The notes: generated from the sequence alone by a model not told the origin. A stretch of DNA of 13,028 bases from JBLIOB01 sp047639575 (GCA_047639575.1 JBLIOB010000103.1:1-13028); one strand, 5' to 3'; numbered from the stretch's first letter, positions 1-7,215 are shown. Numbers and translations are program-made.

Positions 1-13
1 GTTTGGATTTGAA

Positions 14-691
14 ATGAGCCTGAAGTGTTTAATAGTAGATGATGAGCATTTAGCCCGGGAGCTGATCAACATGTTCTGCAGTCGACTGCCAAATTTGAAA
101 GTGGTTGGAACTTGTAAGAATGCAATCGAAGCGATTCATTTCCTTGCAGAAAATCAAGTTGATCTTATTTTTTTAGATATCCAAATGCCAGATTTATCAG
201 GGATTGACTTGGTGAAAACGTTAAAAGTAAAACCAGCAATAATATTTACAACGGCCTATTCTGACTATGCTGTTGAAGGTTTCGAGTTAGATGTAACTGA
301 TTATTTAGTCAAACCTTTTTCGTTTGAACGATTTATTAAAGCAGTGAATAAAGTGAAGTCTCCATCTGAGCCTGAAACGCTTGTTAAGGAGGCAGAATTT
401 ATGATCGTGAAAGCAGATCATAAGCTTTATAAAGTGATGTTTAAAGAGATCAAGTATATCGAAGGATTACGAGAATACGTTGCATACCACCTCAAAGACA
501 AAAAGATTGTAGCGCTTGCTTCGTTGAAAAAGTTAGAAGAAGAACTGCCAACCAATTTCATAAGGATCCATAAATCTTTCATTATTAACGCTGATTTAAT
601 CGAATCTATTTCTGGAAACGAAATTGAATTAGGCACGGTTAAATTGCCAATCGGCAAAAGCTATAAGGAAGAAGTGATGAAACTTTTCTAA
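14..691 (+). CDS. LytTR-family response regulator
   Basis: A 225-residue two-component response regulator that should act as a cytoplasmic DNA-binding transcription factor. The N-terminal receiver domain (about residues 3-115) shows the acidic pair D9-D10 (VDDE), the phospho-acceptor D55 in FLDIQMPD, the switch residues T79/T80 in FTTAY and the conserved K100 in VKPF. The C-terminal LytTR DNA-binding domain (about 125-225) contains the family signatures RIHKSFIINADLI and LPIGKSYKEEV. The length is normal for LytR/AlgR-type regulators. The ATG is preceded by only 13 bases and forms an ATGA, so an upstream gene, probably the partner sensor kinase, may end at 10-12 or 15-17. The methyltransferase gene follows after 18 bases. 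Family assignment is secure from the sequence; the target genes are unknown, and control of the adjacent polysaccharide genes is only an inference. Confidence 0.95.
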   Translation: MSLKCLIVDDEHLARELINMFCSRLPNLKVVGTCKNAIEAIHFLAENQVDLIFLDIQMPDLSGIDLVKTLKVKPAIIFTTAYSDYAVEGFELDVTDYLVKPFSFERFIKAVNKVKSPSEPETLVKEAEFMIVKADHKLYKVMFKEIKYIEGLREYVAYHLKDKKIVALASLKKLEEELPTNFIRIHKSFIINADLIESISGNEIELGTVKLPIGKSYKEEVMKLF

Positions 692-709
692 GAATGTTAT
701 CTTTATTTC

Positions 710-1384
710 GTGGAACAAGAACTTCTTTCAGATATCATTCAGTGGGACATTGAAAATTGGAGCAAAGCGCTGCCCTTTTGGGAGCCGTTTTTACCTGCTG
801 GAGATTCTTTGAAAGTCGGAGCTTTTGGAGAGAGAGAAGGAGGATTGTCATTGTGGCTTGCGCAGAAAGGTTTTAGTATTGAATGTTCTGATTTCAATGC
901 CGACATGGCGCCTGCTAAAGAATTGCACCAAAAATACAATGTTGATCATTTGGTGAATTATTCCAAACAAGATATTACCAAGACCACTTTTGATGATGCC
1001 TACTTCGATGTCGTTTTATTCAAGTCGGTTATTGGTGCGTTAAGCACTAAAGAAAGACAAGAGGCTGCTTTTAACGAGTTGTATAGAATGCTTAAGCCTG
1101 GTGGGCTATTGATCTTTGCCGAGAATACGGAAGCCACAAAAATGCATCAGAAAGCTAGAAAGAAATTCAACAATTGGGGCGATCGTTGGAGATACATACG
1201 GATTGATGAAACCAAAGAAATGCTTTCTCAATTCTCTGAAGTAAATTTTAAATCTCAAGGATTGATGGCTACTTTCGGCAGAAGTGAAAAGCAACGGAGA
1301 ACAATTACTAAAATGGGGAAACCTATCTCTAAAATCGTACCCGATAATTGGAATTATATTCTATTTGGAGCTTGTGTCAAGTAA
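710..1384 (+). CDS. Class I SAM-dependent methyltransferase
   Basis: A 224-residue cytoplasmic protein with the Rossmann-like fold of class I methyltransferases, which transfer a methyl group from S-adenosylmethionine. The SAM-binding glycine loop is VGAFGEREGG (36-45). The acidic residue ending strand beta-2 is D61 (CSDFN), followed by Q87-D88, the motif FDVVLFKSVI (99-108) and the post-motif LKPGGLLIFAEN (128-139), as in the Methyltransf_11 group. The usual acidic residue opening motif I is not present (K35 precedes V36-G37). The start is GTG at 710: the frame opens after the stop at 689-691, and the ATG at 694 is in another frame that ends quickly. It lies 18 bases after the response regulator and is probably cotranscribed with it. 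Its last 24 bases overlap the end of the convergent oxidoreductase gene. The substrate cannot be told; methylation of a glycan, a lipid or a small molecule are all open. Confidence 0.88.
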   Translation: MEQELLSDIIQWDIENWSKALPFWEPFLPAGDSLKVGAFGEREGGLSLWLAQKGFSIECSDFNADMAPAKELHQKYNVDHLVNYSKQDITKTTFDDAYFDVVLFKSVIGALSTKERQEAAFNELYRMLKPGGLLIFAENTEATKMHQKARKKFNNWGDRWRYIRIDETKEMLSQFSEVNFKSQGLMATFGRSEKQRRTITKMGKPISKIVPDNWNYILFGACVK

Positions 1385-2452
1385 CCCTTTCCAACGTTCA
1401 AGTTCATTGTGAACACCATAAATCAAGTTCGTAGAGTGTAAGAATTTCAGCTGCCCATCTGCTTCCTTTTCAATTTTTCTAATCGCCTCCTTATTAGAGT
1501 ATGCGGCTTTAAACACGTTATGATTCTGTAATTCGAGTGTTGCACTACCAGAAACAAGGTTGGTAAGTTTTAATTGTTCTAGCAGCAGAGCAGCCAGGTC
1601 ATCCGCGCTATGTTTGTAGAATTCCTTTTCATGAATGCCAACACAAATTATTTTTTGATCTTCAGATAAACTTTCAGGAGCCTGCTTGCTCATATCGCTT
1701 ACTCTATGAATTAAAACGTTGTCCATTACTCGGATGTAGGAAAAGTCAATTGGATTAGAATCGTTTACTTTTAAATGGAAATGGATATACTGTATTTGTT
1801 CGACATCAATTTTTTGAAGCTGTTGATTAAAATGAACTTCGTCCACATTAGTTAGTGATGTTAAGGCAATGTGATTTGCACGAATGGTTGTTCCATTTGA
1901 AAGTTCACCCGAAACGGTTTTATCAATTTCCAATCTTGACAACCTGGCATTGATTATTGGAATACCATTTTCAGCAATCACTTTAACCAAAGCATTTTTC
2001 ACATCAATTGCCCCATTGGTAGGGTACAGGTATTGTCGAGATATGAGTGAAAGACGATATCCCGGTGTTTTCAAATCTCCTGCCAGTGTTTTGAACTTGA
2101 GCTGAGCCGATCTTTTTAATGAATGCTTAAGCGTAAGGATATTCATTTTCCAATCGTAGGGGAGTAGTTTTTTTCCTTTTTGAATTTTGGGCGGAGGCGA
2201 CATGTTCTTTAGCTCCAATTCGAAGATGGATTGAAGAAAATTAAATACTCCAGGCGCTATATCCCAAATATGGCATCCAATTTCAAGCGCAGGGTAGTTG
2301 TCATATTTAATGGTACCCCAAGCGCCACCAATTTCGCTTCCCTCATCAATAATTACAACTTCTTTTCCTTGGCTTTTTAGGTAAAGAGCTTCAATAACAC
2401 TGATTGGTCCAGAGCCAATTACAATAGAGTCGTATTGATGATTATTTTCGAT
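1361..2452 (-). CDS. FAD-dependent oxidoreductase, amine-oxidase/protoporphyrinogen-oxidase-like, non-canonical start
   Basis: A FAD-binding flavoenzyme of about 363 residues if read from the ATC at 2452-2450. The N-terminus carries the dinucleotide-binding motif IVIGSGPIS (10-18), in which the third glycine of GxGxxG is a serine, then VVIIDEG with the acidic residues D36-E37 at the end of beta-2, then IGGAW (41-45). This is the classical opening of the amine oxidase/HemY/UDP-galactopyranose mutase superfamily. The middle section YPTNGAIDVKNAL and SNGTTIRANHIALTS matches the family's substrate/FAD-domain pattern. No ATG, GTG or TTG exists in frame upstream of the FAD motif. The first standard start is TTG at 2218, which would remove 78 residues including the whole motif, and the frame is closed by TAA at 2464-2462. 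ATC (2452) or ATT (2461) are therefore the possible starts, unless the gene is damaged or there is a base error. The substrate is unknown. The 3' end overlaps the methyltransferase gene tail-to-tail by 24 bases. Confidence 0.8.
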   Translation of the reverse strand: MENNHQYDSIVIGSGPISVIEALYLKSQGKEVVIIDEGSEIGGAWGTIKYDNYPALEIGCHIWDIAPGVFNFLQSIFELELKNMSPPPKIQKGKKLLPYDWKMNILTLKHSLKRSAQLKFKTLAGDLKTPGYRLSLISRQYLYPTNGAIDVKNALVKVIAENGIPIINARLSRLEIDKTVSGELSNGTTIRANHIALTSLTNVDEVHFNQQLQKIDVEQIQYIHFHLKVNDSNPIDFSYIRVMDNVLIHRVSDMSKQAPESLSEDQKIICVGIHEKEFYKHSADDLAALLLEQLKLTNLVSGSATLELQNHNVFKAAYSNKEAIRKIEKEADGQLKFLHSTNLIYGVHNELERWKGLLDTSSK

Positions 2453-2515
2453 ACAGCGAATTTAGAATAAATAGGGGAAGAGTCGAGAAAAGTAACGACA
2501 GTAGTGTCAGATTTC

Positions 2516-2523
2516 TATCTTTG
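2516..2523 (+). promoter_or_regulatory. Bacteroidota -7 promoter element (TATCTTTG)
   Basis: TATCTTTG is an exact match to the Bacteroidota -7 consensus TAnnTTTG and lies 46 bases ahead of the ATG at 2570, in the divergent gap between the oxidoreductase and the GT-C-like gene. No clear TTTG-type -33 element is seen at the usual 19-21 base distance; a short GACA/TGTC dyad (2497-2508) lies there instead. It would drive the 2570-4370 gene pair. Confidence 0.55.
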
Positions 2524-2569
2524 ATCCTGTGTTTTTATTCCCAAATAGAATTTAAACATTGTAGAGAAA

Positions 2570-3766
2570 ATGGGTTCTAAAAAACTAAATATCATTGAAA
2601 TTGTAATTGCAACCGCGGTAATTATTGTTTTGACTTTATTATATGATATCTCTTCTGTAGGTACTGCTGATGGAGTTTTGTATGAAGGATTGGCCATCAA
2701 CCTTTTAAATGGAATCGGCTATCAAGATACGATTCGGAATGATTTTATTTTGCCGTCTATAGGCCATCCTTTAATTATTATTGTTTTCAAATTTCTTGGT
2801 GTGTCAAGCGGGCTAATTTTTGGTAAAATAATGTTCTCACTGGGAATGGTTCTAGCAGTTATTTTCGCTAGACTCTTAGAATTGAAAAGATACATTAGAC
2901 TGTTAGTGTTGCCTATATTGTTTTGGTCAATGCCAATTTCTTTTTACTGGGGAGTAGAAATGTCCTTGTTCGTTTCTATAATTGGTTTAGCAGCTGCAAT
3001 AGCATGGTTTTGGAAAAAGAAAGGTTGGATTTCAGCCATCGTTCTTGCGATATCGATTCTGTTACATTTAATTGTGCGTCCAATTGGATTACCGATGTTA
3101 TATCTCGTTGTGCTTGTTTTAGTAATTAGTTTTTGGCGAAACCGAGCATCTATAAAGTATGTCACGGTGGCGGTGGCTCTTCCGTTAATGTTGTTTCAGT
3201 TAGTAGGAGTTTTGTCTAACAACTTATACAACGATTCTAGATTAACTACAGGAACTTATAGTGACATTCCTCTTTACTGTGCCAACAATCCACATATTAA
3301 TTTAACTACTGAGTACTTTTCAACTCGCTGGAAAGAATTACCTGATGAGGTTTACGAGGAAGCTGTTGATGTATTTCAACTTAAAACGACTTGGCAAAAT
3401 CGAAGTGAATTATTGAAGTCGAAAACGATTGATTTTATAAAAGATGAACCAGGAAAGGCGTTTGAAGGGTTTTGGTGGCGCTTTGGAAACTACACATATG
3501 ATCAGCCCGAAACCTCAGGGATCATTTTGTTTTTTGCTTGGTTAATTGGGTGGTTGTTGTTTGTGTTTCGTTTCAAACGAGCTCTATTTAAAAAAGATTG
3601 GGGCTTAAATTTACTTATCGTGTTCCTGCCTATTTACATTCTTGTTTTAACATCTATCTTTCCATATGTTGGAGTTCGGTATACACTTTCACCAAATATT
3701 TACTTCCTTGTTTCTATTGTGTTTATGATGTCTCTTTACTCATCCCTAGTTCCAGTAAAGAAATAA
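2570..3766 (+). CDS. GT-C-like polytopic membrane glycosyltransferase (ArnT/PMT-like)
   Basis: A 398-residue inner-membrane protein with roughly nine to eleven hydrophobic segments, the first at about residues 9-27. The first extracytoplasmic loop holds D34, followed by YEGLAINLLNGIGY (38-51) and a proline-containing segment ending GHPLII (65-70). This spacing is seen in lipid-phosphate-sugar-dependent GT-C enzymes (PMT_2/ArnT-like), where the loop aspartate is catalytic. A larger hydrophilic loop (about 212-300) and the late motif VGVRYTLSP (367-375) also resemble the RY..P element of this group. Such enzymes transfer a sugar from an undecaprenyl-phosphate donor to lipid, glycan or protein outside the cytoplasm. 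The ATG follows an A-rich leader (TAGAGAAA) without a Shine-Dalgarno. A 61-base gap separates it from the Wzz-like gene, so cotranscription is likely. Membrane nature is certain; GT-C membership is probable from pattern only, and donor and acceptor are unknown. Confidence 0.72.
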   Translation: MGSKKLNIIEIVIATAVIIVLTLLYDISSVGTADGVLYEGLAINLLNGIGYQDTIRNDFILPSIGHPLIIIVFKFLGVSSGLIFGKIMFSLGMVLAVIFARLLELKRYIRLLVLPILFWSMPISFYWGVEMSLFVSIIGLAAAIAWFWKKKGWISAIVLAISILLHLIVRPIGLPMLYLVVLVLVISFWRNRASIKYVTVAVALPLMLFQLVGVLSNNLYNDSRLTTGTYSDIPLYCANNPHINLTTEYFSTRWKELPDEVYEEAVDVFQLKTTWQNRSELLKSKTIDFIKDEPGKAFEGFWWRFGNYTYDQPETSGIILFFAWLIGWLLFVFRFKRALFKKDWGLNLLIVFLPIYILVLTSIFPYVGVRYTLSPNIYFLVSIVFMMSLYSSLVPVKK

Positions 3767-3827
3767 CGTTGGATAATGCTGATAACTAATAAACCACTAG
3801 TTTTATCTTTTACTCAATAAAATATTA

Positions 3828-4370
3828 ATGTTCGCAGACTTCGTTTCATTTGGTTATAAAGTTGCTGGTACAATTAAACGACAGGCTCTTTTGCTATTCG
3901 TATTTGCGTTGATAGGAGCTGCAATTGGAATTTGGAAATGGAGTTCAAGTGAAGTCAAATACCGTCAAGAGTTGCTTGTTGAAGTCGGTTGGGAAAAGAA
4001 AGAGTTAATGATCGGTATAAATTTCTTAGATGCAAGTGGCAAAGGCGCTGGCAACCTTGAGGAGAAATTAAACATCTCAAAAGAACTAGCTAGTCAGTTT
4101 TCTAAATTAAAGGCTGAAAACGTCCAGAGCAATACTTTAACGCAATTTAATCTTCGCTACTTCGTGTCGGATCCATCTTATACGAATGAGATTGACGCTA
4201 AATTAGGAATGTATCTAAATGAAGTAGAACCTAGCACTGAAGTGTTGGATACTCAGCTTTTTGAAATTCCTTCTTCAGGAATCAGATCAGTTTTATCTTT
4301 TCTTTTTGCATCTCTTAGCATTGGAATAGTAATCGGTATGTTCAGAGAAACTCGCAGCCAAAAAAGCTGA
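3828..4370 (+). CDS. Short Wzz-like two-helix membrane protein (putative chain-length regulator)
   Basis: A 180-residue protein with one membrane helix near each end (about 18-37 and 153-172) and a hydrophilic, probably periplasmic, middle part with a helical stretch around 76-100. This topology, together with P148 just before TM2 and the GIVIG glycine pattern (166-170) inside it, resembles polysaccharide co-polymerases (Wzz), which set glycan chain length with the Wzy polymerase. It is much shorter than ordinary Wzz proteins (about 300 residues or more) and has no C-terminal tyrosine-kinase domain of the Wzc/BY-kinase type. The start is ATG at 3828 after an AT-rich leader. The last 118 bases, encoding TM2 and the tail, overlap the end of the opposite-strand Wzy-like gene, its likely functional partner. 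The assignment is by topology and context, not by a diagnostic motif. Confidence 0.65.
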   Translation: MFADFVSFGYKVAGTIKRQALLLFVFALIGAAIGIWKWSSSEVKYRQELLVEVGWEKKELMIGINFLDASGKGAGNLEEKLNISKELASQFSKLKAENVQSNTLTQFNLRYFVSDPSYTNEIDAKLGMYLNEVEPSTEVLDTQLFEIPSSGIRSVLSFLFASLSIGIVIGMFRETRSQKS

Positions 4371-5521
4371 TAGAATAAGGCGAGTAGAATAACTCCCGCT
4401 TGTCTATTCAGCATCGACTCGAACATTAAATTCAAAAACATCAGTAGTACGAATGTCGTAATCAGAAAATGCCTATTCCTACTAAATAAAGGCTGCAACA
4501 GGAAAAAGCAGAGGAACAACGCGCCTAAAACCCCACAAGCGAGATAGGTTTCCAAATACTGATTGTGGCAATTGAGTCTAATTTCATCTTGAAAAGGCAC
4601 ATCCAAATCCTTGTAATTGTCAAACAACTCATCCCTTACATCCCCGGTTCCTACTCCTAATACGGGGTTCTTTTCAATTACTTCCTTTGCTTGTCTCCAA
4701 ATAAATATTCTACCATCAATTGTCCCATAAACTTGGTTTTTATGGAGGTCTATGGAGCTAATACTATTGAACGCTGCATTCATTCTTGGATTGAACTGAA
4801 TGACTCCGATTACTAACAACAGGATACAGCCAACAGATATATAGGCAAGGGATTTTTTAAAACGATACAGGAGAGAAAATAAACAGATCGAAACAGCCAA
4901 AACTAAAGTCAGGATTCCGGTTTTGGAAGAAACCACCATGACGGTACCTACAAACAATCCCAAAATTAAAACCCCAATAAATTTTTGAATTCCAGTGCGC
5001 TTCGTCTTCGATAAAAAGATAAAATAGAACAGGAAAACAAATGCGATATCTAAGTTTAAACTAAAGTAAGAGGAATGCATTAGTATTGAAAACGAGCCAT
5101 ATGAAAGGATTTGGTCATTGATCAAATACTGAAAGAAGTAATTCCCCCAACAAATTACCGACCCTATTATAGCACCCACAATCAATCCCGAAATTGCAAA
5201 CCCAAGTTTGCCAGATGGACGTTTTGAAAGGAAAAAAGCAATAATTGGAAAAGCTAGAAACGAGAACTTAACTCCCAAATCGGCCAAGCCATATTCGATG
5301 TTTTCTGAATACAGCATTCCCAAACCAAATAAGCCGTAGAAGATCAAGGAATAGATCATTCCTTTGTTTAATCGAGCTTTAGATTTAGTGGTGACAAACT
5401 CTAAGATTGCGCCAATAGTTAGCAGGATGATGATAGGAGGGACGGCCCTTTCGAAGATGGAAAGGAATAGTGTTAAAGCGAATATTAACCAGTGGTTGAT
5501 ATGTTGAAATGTACTATTCAT
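4253..5521 (-). CDS. O-antigen ligase/polymerase-like membrane protein (Wzy_C family)
   Basis: A 422-residue inner-membrane protein with about 11-12 hydrophobic helices, the normal length for O-antigen polymerase/ligase-like proteins. The Wzy_C signature is clear: SSKTG (198-202), a large periplasmic loop with RIFIWRQA (271-278) and NPVLGVGTGD (285-294), then CHNQYLETYLACGVLG (318-333) and the near-C-terminal FESMLNRQAGV (367-377). Members join lipid-linked repeat units into a polymer (Wzy) or transfer the polymer to lipid A (WaaL) at the periplasmic face. Here Wzy is slightly favoured by the Wzz-like neighbour. The ATG at 5521 overlaps the stop of the preceding GT4 gene by 8 bases. A charged cytoplasmic tail after the last helix (about 391-422) is encoded opposite the Wzz-like gene. 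It appears to be the last gene of the minus-strand operon. Confidence 0.88.
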   Translation of the reverse strand: MNSTFQHINHWLIFALTLFLSIFERAVPPIIILLTIGAILEFVTTKSKARLNKGMIYSLIFYGLFGLGMLYSENIEYGLADLGVKFSFLAFPIIAFFLSKRPSGKLGFAISGLIVGAIIGSVICWGNYFFQYLINDQILSYGSFSILMHSSYFSLNLDIAFVFLFYFIFLSKTKRTGIQKFIGVLILGLFVGTVMVVSSKTGILTLVLAVSICLFSLLYRFKKSLAYISVGCILLLVIGVIQFNPRMNAAFNSISSIDLHKNQVYGTIDGRIFIWRQAKEVIEKNPVLGVGTGDVRDELFDNYKDLDVPFQDEIRLNCHNQYLETYLACGVLGALFLCFFLLQPLFSRNRHFLITTFVLLMFLNLMFESMLNRQAGVILLALFYQLFWLRVSLNIPITIPMLRDAKRKDKTDLIPEEGISKS

Positions 5522-6599
5522 TATTCACCAAAGACTCATATATGTTGGTCATTTTAGAAACACAATCTTCCCATTCATAGGTATTCTGAACAAACTCCCG
5601 TCCGGCAGAACCCATGTTTAATCTTAGTTCTTTTGAATCAACAAGCTCTTGAATTTTTAAAGTCAGCGCATCAATATCTTCTGAAGCTACGGTGAAGCCA
5701 GTAACTCCATTTTCAACAACTTCAGGCAATCCGCCTACATTTGAAGAAACTACAGGGATTCCACAACTGGACGCTTCCAATATCGAGACCCCAAAGCTTT
5801 CGGCTCTTGAAGCAGCAACAAAAATATCCATCGAATTAAGTTCTTGGACTATTTGATCAGATTCGATTCTTCCCGTAAAAGTCACTCGATCTTCTAGTTT
5901 GAGCTCTTCAACCAGCGTTTTATATTCTTTGGTTTTAGTACCATCTCCAACTAGTTTAAGGGTTAGATCGTTTCCTTTTAATTGGGCGAAAGCTTTTATA
6001 AGAAGGTCTATTCCATAAAACCTTTCCATCGATTTTACAGTACCTATAACCAGACCTTCGTGCTCGTTTGATTGCGGAGTAAAGTGCTGCGTATCTATTC
6101 CAAAGGGCGTAATTTCAACCTTCTTTTTAGTGAATTTTGATGTGCGAATGGCCATATCTCGACTAGTTGATAATACGGCATCCGCCTTCTTGAAGTTGTA
6201 TTTCAGCAGGTTTCTGTGGATAATACTTTTCTCTCCGAATTCATAGATTTCAGTTCCCCACACTGATATTGCATACGGATGAAATTTGGTTAGAGCTCCT
6301 AATAATCCGTAGCTTGATGCATAATGTGCATGCATCAAGTCTGGCTCGAATTCAGCAATGACTTCCTTCACTTTTGGAATTAACTTGAGATACTTTGTTT
6401 TAGAAATCCCCTTGGACTCTCCATCAAAATTATCATTACTTAATGAAAGCGATTTTACCTGAATGCTGGTGTTTTCGTAGTCTTCTTCTCGGTAAGGAGA
6501 AAGGCCTAAGATGTAGATGCTGTTATTTCTTGAAGCTAGCGCTTTTGCCCATTTAATGGTGTGAGATGATCCCGGATCTGCTAGAAATAATATCTTCAT
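5514..6599 (-). CDS. GT4-family glycosyltransferase
   Basis: A 361-residue GT-B fold, retaining glycosyltransferase of family GT4 that should add a sugar from a nucleotide-sugar donor to the growing lipid-linked oligosaccharide at the cytoplasmic membrane face. The N-terminal acceptor domain begins MKILFLADPGSSHT and includes HAHYASSYG (90-98) and SVWGTE (112-117). The linker has PFGIDTQ (165-171). The C-terminal donor domain has GTVKSMERFYGID (186-198), LVGDG (216-220), and the catalytic E-x7-E motif AESFGVSILEA with E267 and E275, followed by GIPVVSSNVGGLPE. I chose ATG at 6599 rather than an upstream in-frame TTG at 6635, because it starts exactly at the first beta strand and the extra 12 residues are not family-like. 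It is separated by 94 bases from the preceding gene and overlaps the following Wzy-like gene by 8 bases. Confidence 0.93.
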   Translation of the reverse strand: MKILFLADPGSSHTIKWAKALASRNNSIYILGLSPYREEDYENTSIQVKSLSLSNDNFDGESKGISKTKYLKLIPKVKEVIAEFEPDLMHAHYASSYGLLGALTKFHPYAISVWGTEIYEFGEKSIIHRNLLKYNFKKADAVLSTSRDMAIRTSKFTKKKVEITPFGIDTQHFTPQSNEHEGLVIGTVKSMERFYGIDLLIKAFAQLKGNDLTLKLVGDGTKTKEYKTLVEELKLEDRVTFTGRIESDQIVQELNSMDIFVAASRAESFGVSILEASSCGIPVVSSNVGGLPEVVENGVTGFTVASEDIDALTLKIQELVDSKELRLNMGSAGREFVQNTYEWEDCVSKMTNIYESLVNNE

Positions 6600-6608
6600 T
6601 TCAGTATA

Positions 6609-6616
6609 CAAACTTA
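6609..6616 (-). promoter_or_regulatory. Possible internal -7 element (TAAGTTTG)
   Basis: Reading the minus strand from 6616 to 6609 gives TAAGTTTG, an exact TAnnTTTG match, in the only real gap (6600-6693) inside the minus-strand gene run. It is 9 bases from the ATG at 6599, so a transcript from it would be almost leaderless. No convincing -33 element is seen. It may give the last two genes their own promoter. The rest of this gap shows no hairpin or other signal. Confidence 0.35.
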
Positions 6617-6693
6617 ACCATAGTTGTAAGACCAAGTTGCATTTTGATTTTAGTCAAGTTAATAAACGTAAATCTACATTAGACATTGTGCTC

Positions 6694-7215
6694 TTAAGGA
6701 CGATGTAATTCAAAAATAAGGTTGGCCAAATTGTCTACATCTTTTTTAGTCGGATTCAATACGAAATCATTCTTCTCTAATAATTTAATTGAAGCGACAT
6801 TGTTGTCCTGAGTAAACGCCTCTATCGAATTTAACTGAAGTGAATCGAAGCCAAATTCCACAATTCGATTCATCGCTTCGGTCATGATACCTTGGCTGTA
6901 ATAATCAGGATGAAGGTCATATCCAAGCTCAGCAGTTTTACGATCTTCTGAAAAATTCCATAAGCAAATTGACCCGATCATTTTGGTGTTAGGCGTAGAG
7001 TTAATGACCCAATATATACTTGCGTCATTCTCATATTGCCCATTCAATTTATCGATAAATTTTACTGCGTCTACTAAATTTGCCGGTTTTGGACGCTTCA
7101 CGAATTGATTCACTATTTCATCTGAACGCAGCATAAGAACTTCAGGGCCATCAGCAGTTTGAGGCGCTCTAAGGCTAAGCCTTTTAGTCCGGAGATTGGG
7201 AAATTGATTAATCAT
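6694..7215 (-). CDS. GNAT-family N-acetyltransferase (RimJ/RimL-like)
   Basis: A 173-residue cytoplasmic acetyl-CoA-dependent acetyltransferase of the Acetyltransf_3 type. It opens with LRTKRLSLRAP (8-18), the usual first strand of RimJ/RimL-like proteins. AELGYDLHPDYYSQG (95-109) continuing to TEAM is the acetyl-CoA pyrophosphate-binding motif (Q-x-x-G form), and NNVASIKLLEKNDF (138-151) is motif B. Length is normal. The ATG at 7215 overlaps the end of the upstream Wzy/WaaL-like gene by 8 bases, so it belongs to the glycan operon by architecture. General RimL-like enzymes acetylate protein N-termini or small molecules. Sitting in a polysaccharide operon, this one could acetylate an amino-sugar precursor, but no residue proves that. 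A 94-base gap follows. Confidence 0.9.
   Translation of the reverse strand: MINQFPNLRTKRLSLRAPQTADGPEVLMLRSDEIVNQFVKRPKPANLVDAVKFIDKLNGQYENDASIYWVINSTPNTKMIGSICLWNFSEDRKTAELGYDLHPDYYSQGIMTEAMNRIVEFGFDSLQLNSIEAFTQDNNVASIKLLEKNDFVLNPTKKDVDNLANLIFELHRP

Noticed and set aside
694..709. ATG at 694 as start for the methyltransferase
   Set aside because: It is in a different frame from the methyltransferase and reaches a stop after about 19 codons.
3804..3811. TATCTTTT as a separate promoter for the Wzz-like gene
   Set aside because: It lacks the final G of TAnnTTTG and has no -33 element at the proper distance; cotranscription with the upstream gene is simpler.
6600..6635. Longer start (TTG at 6635) for the GT4 gene
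   Set aside because: It adds 12 non-conserved residues and would include the possible -7 element in coding sequence; the ATG at 6599 starts precisely at the first GT-B strand.
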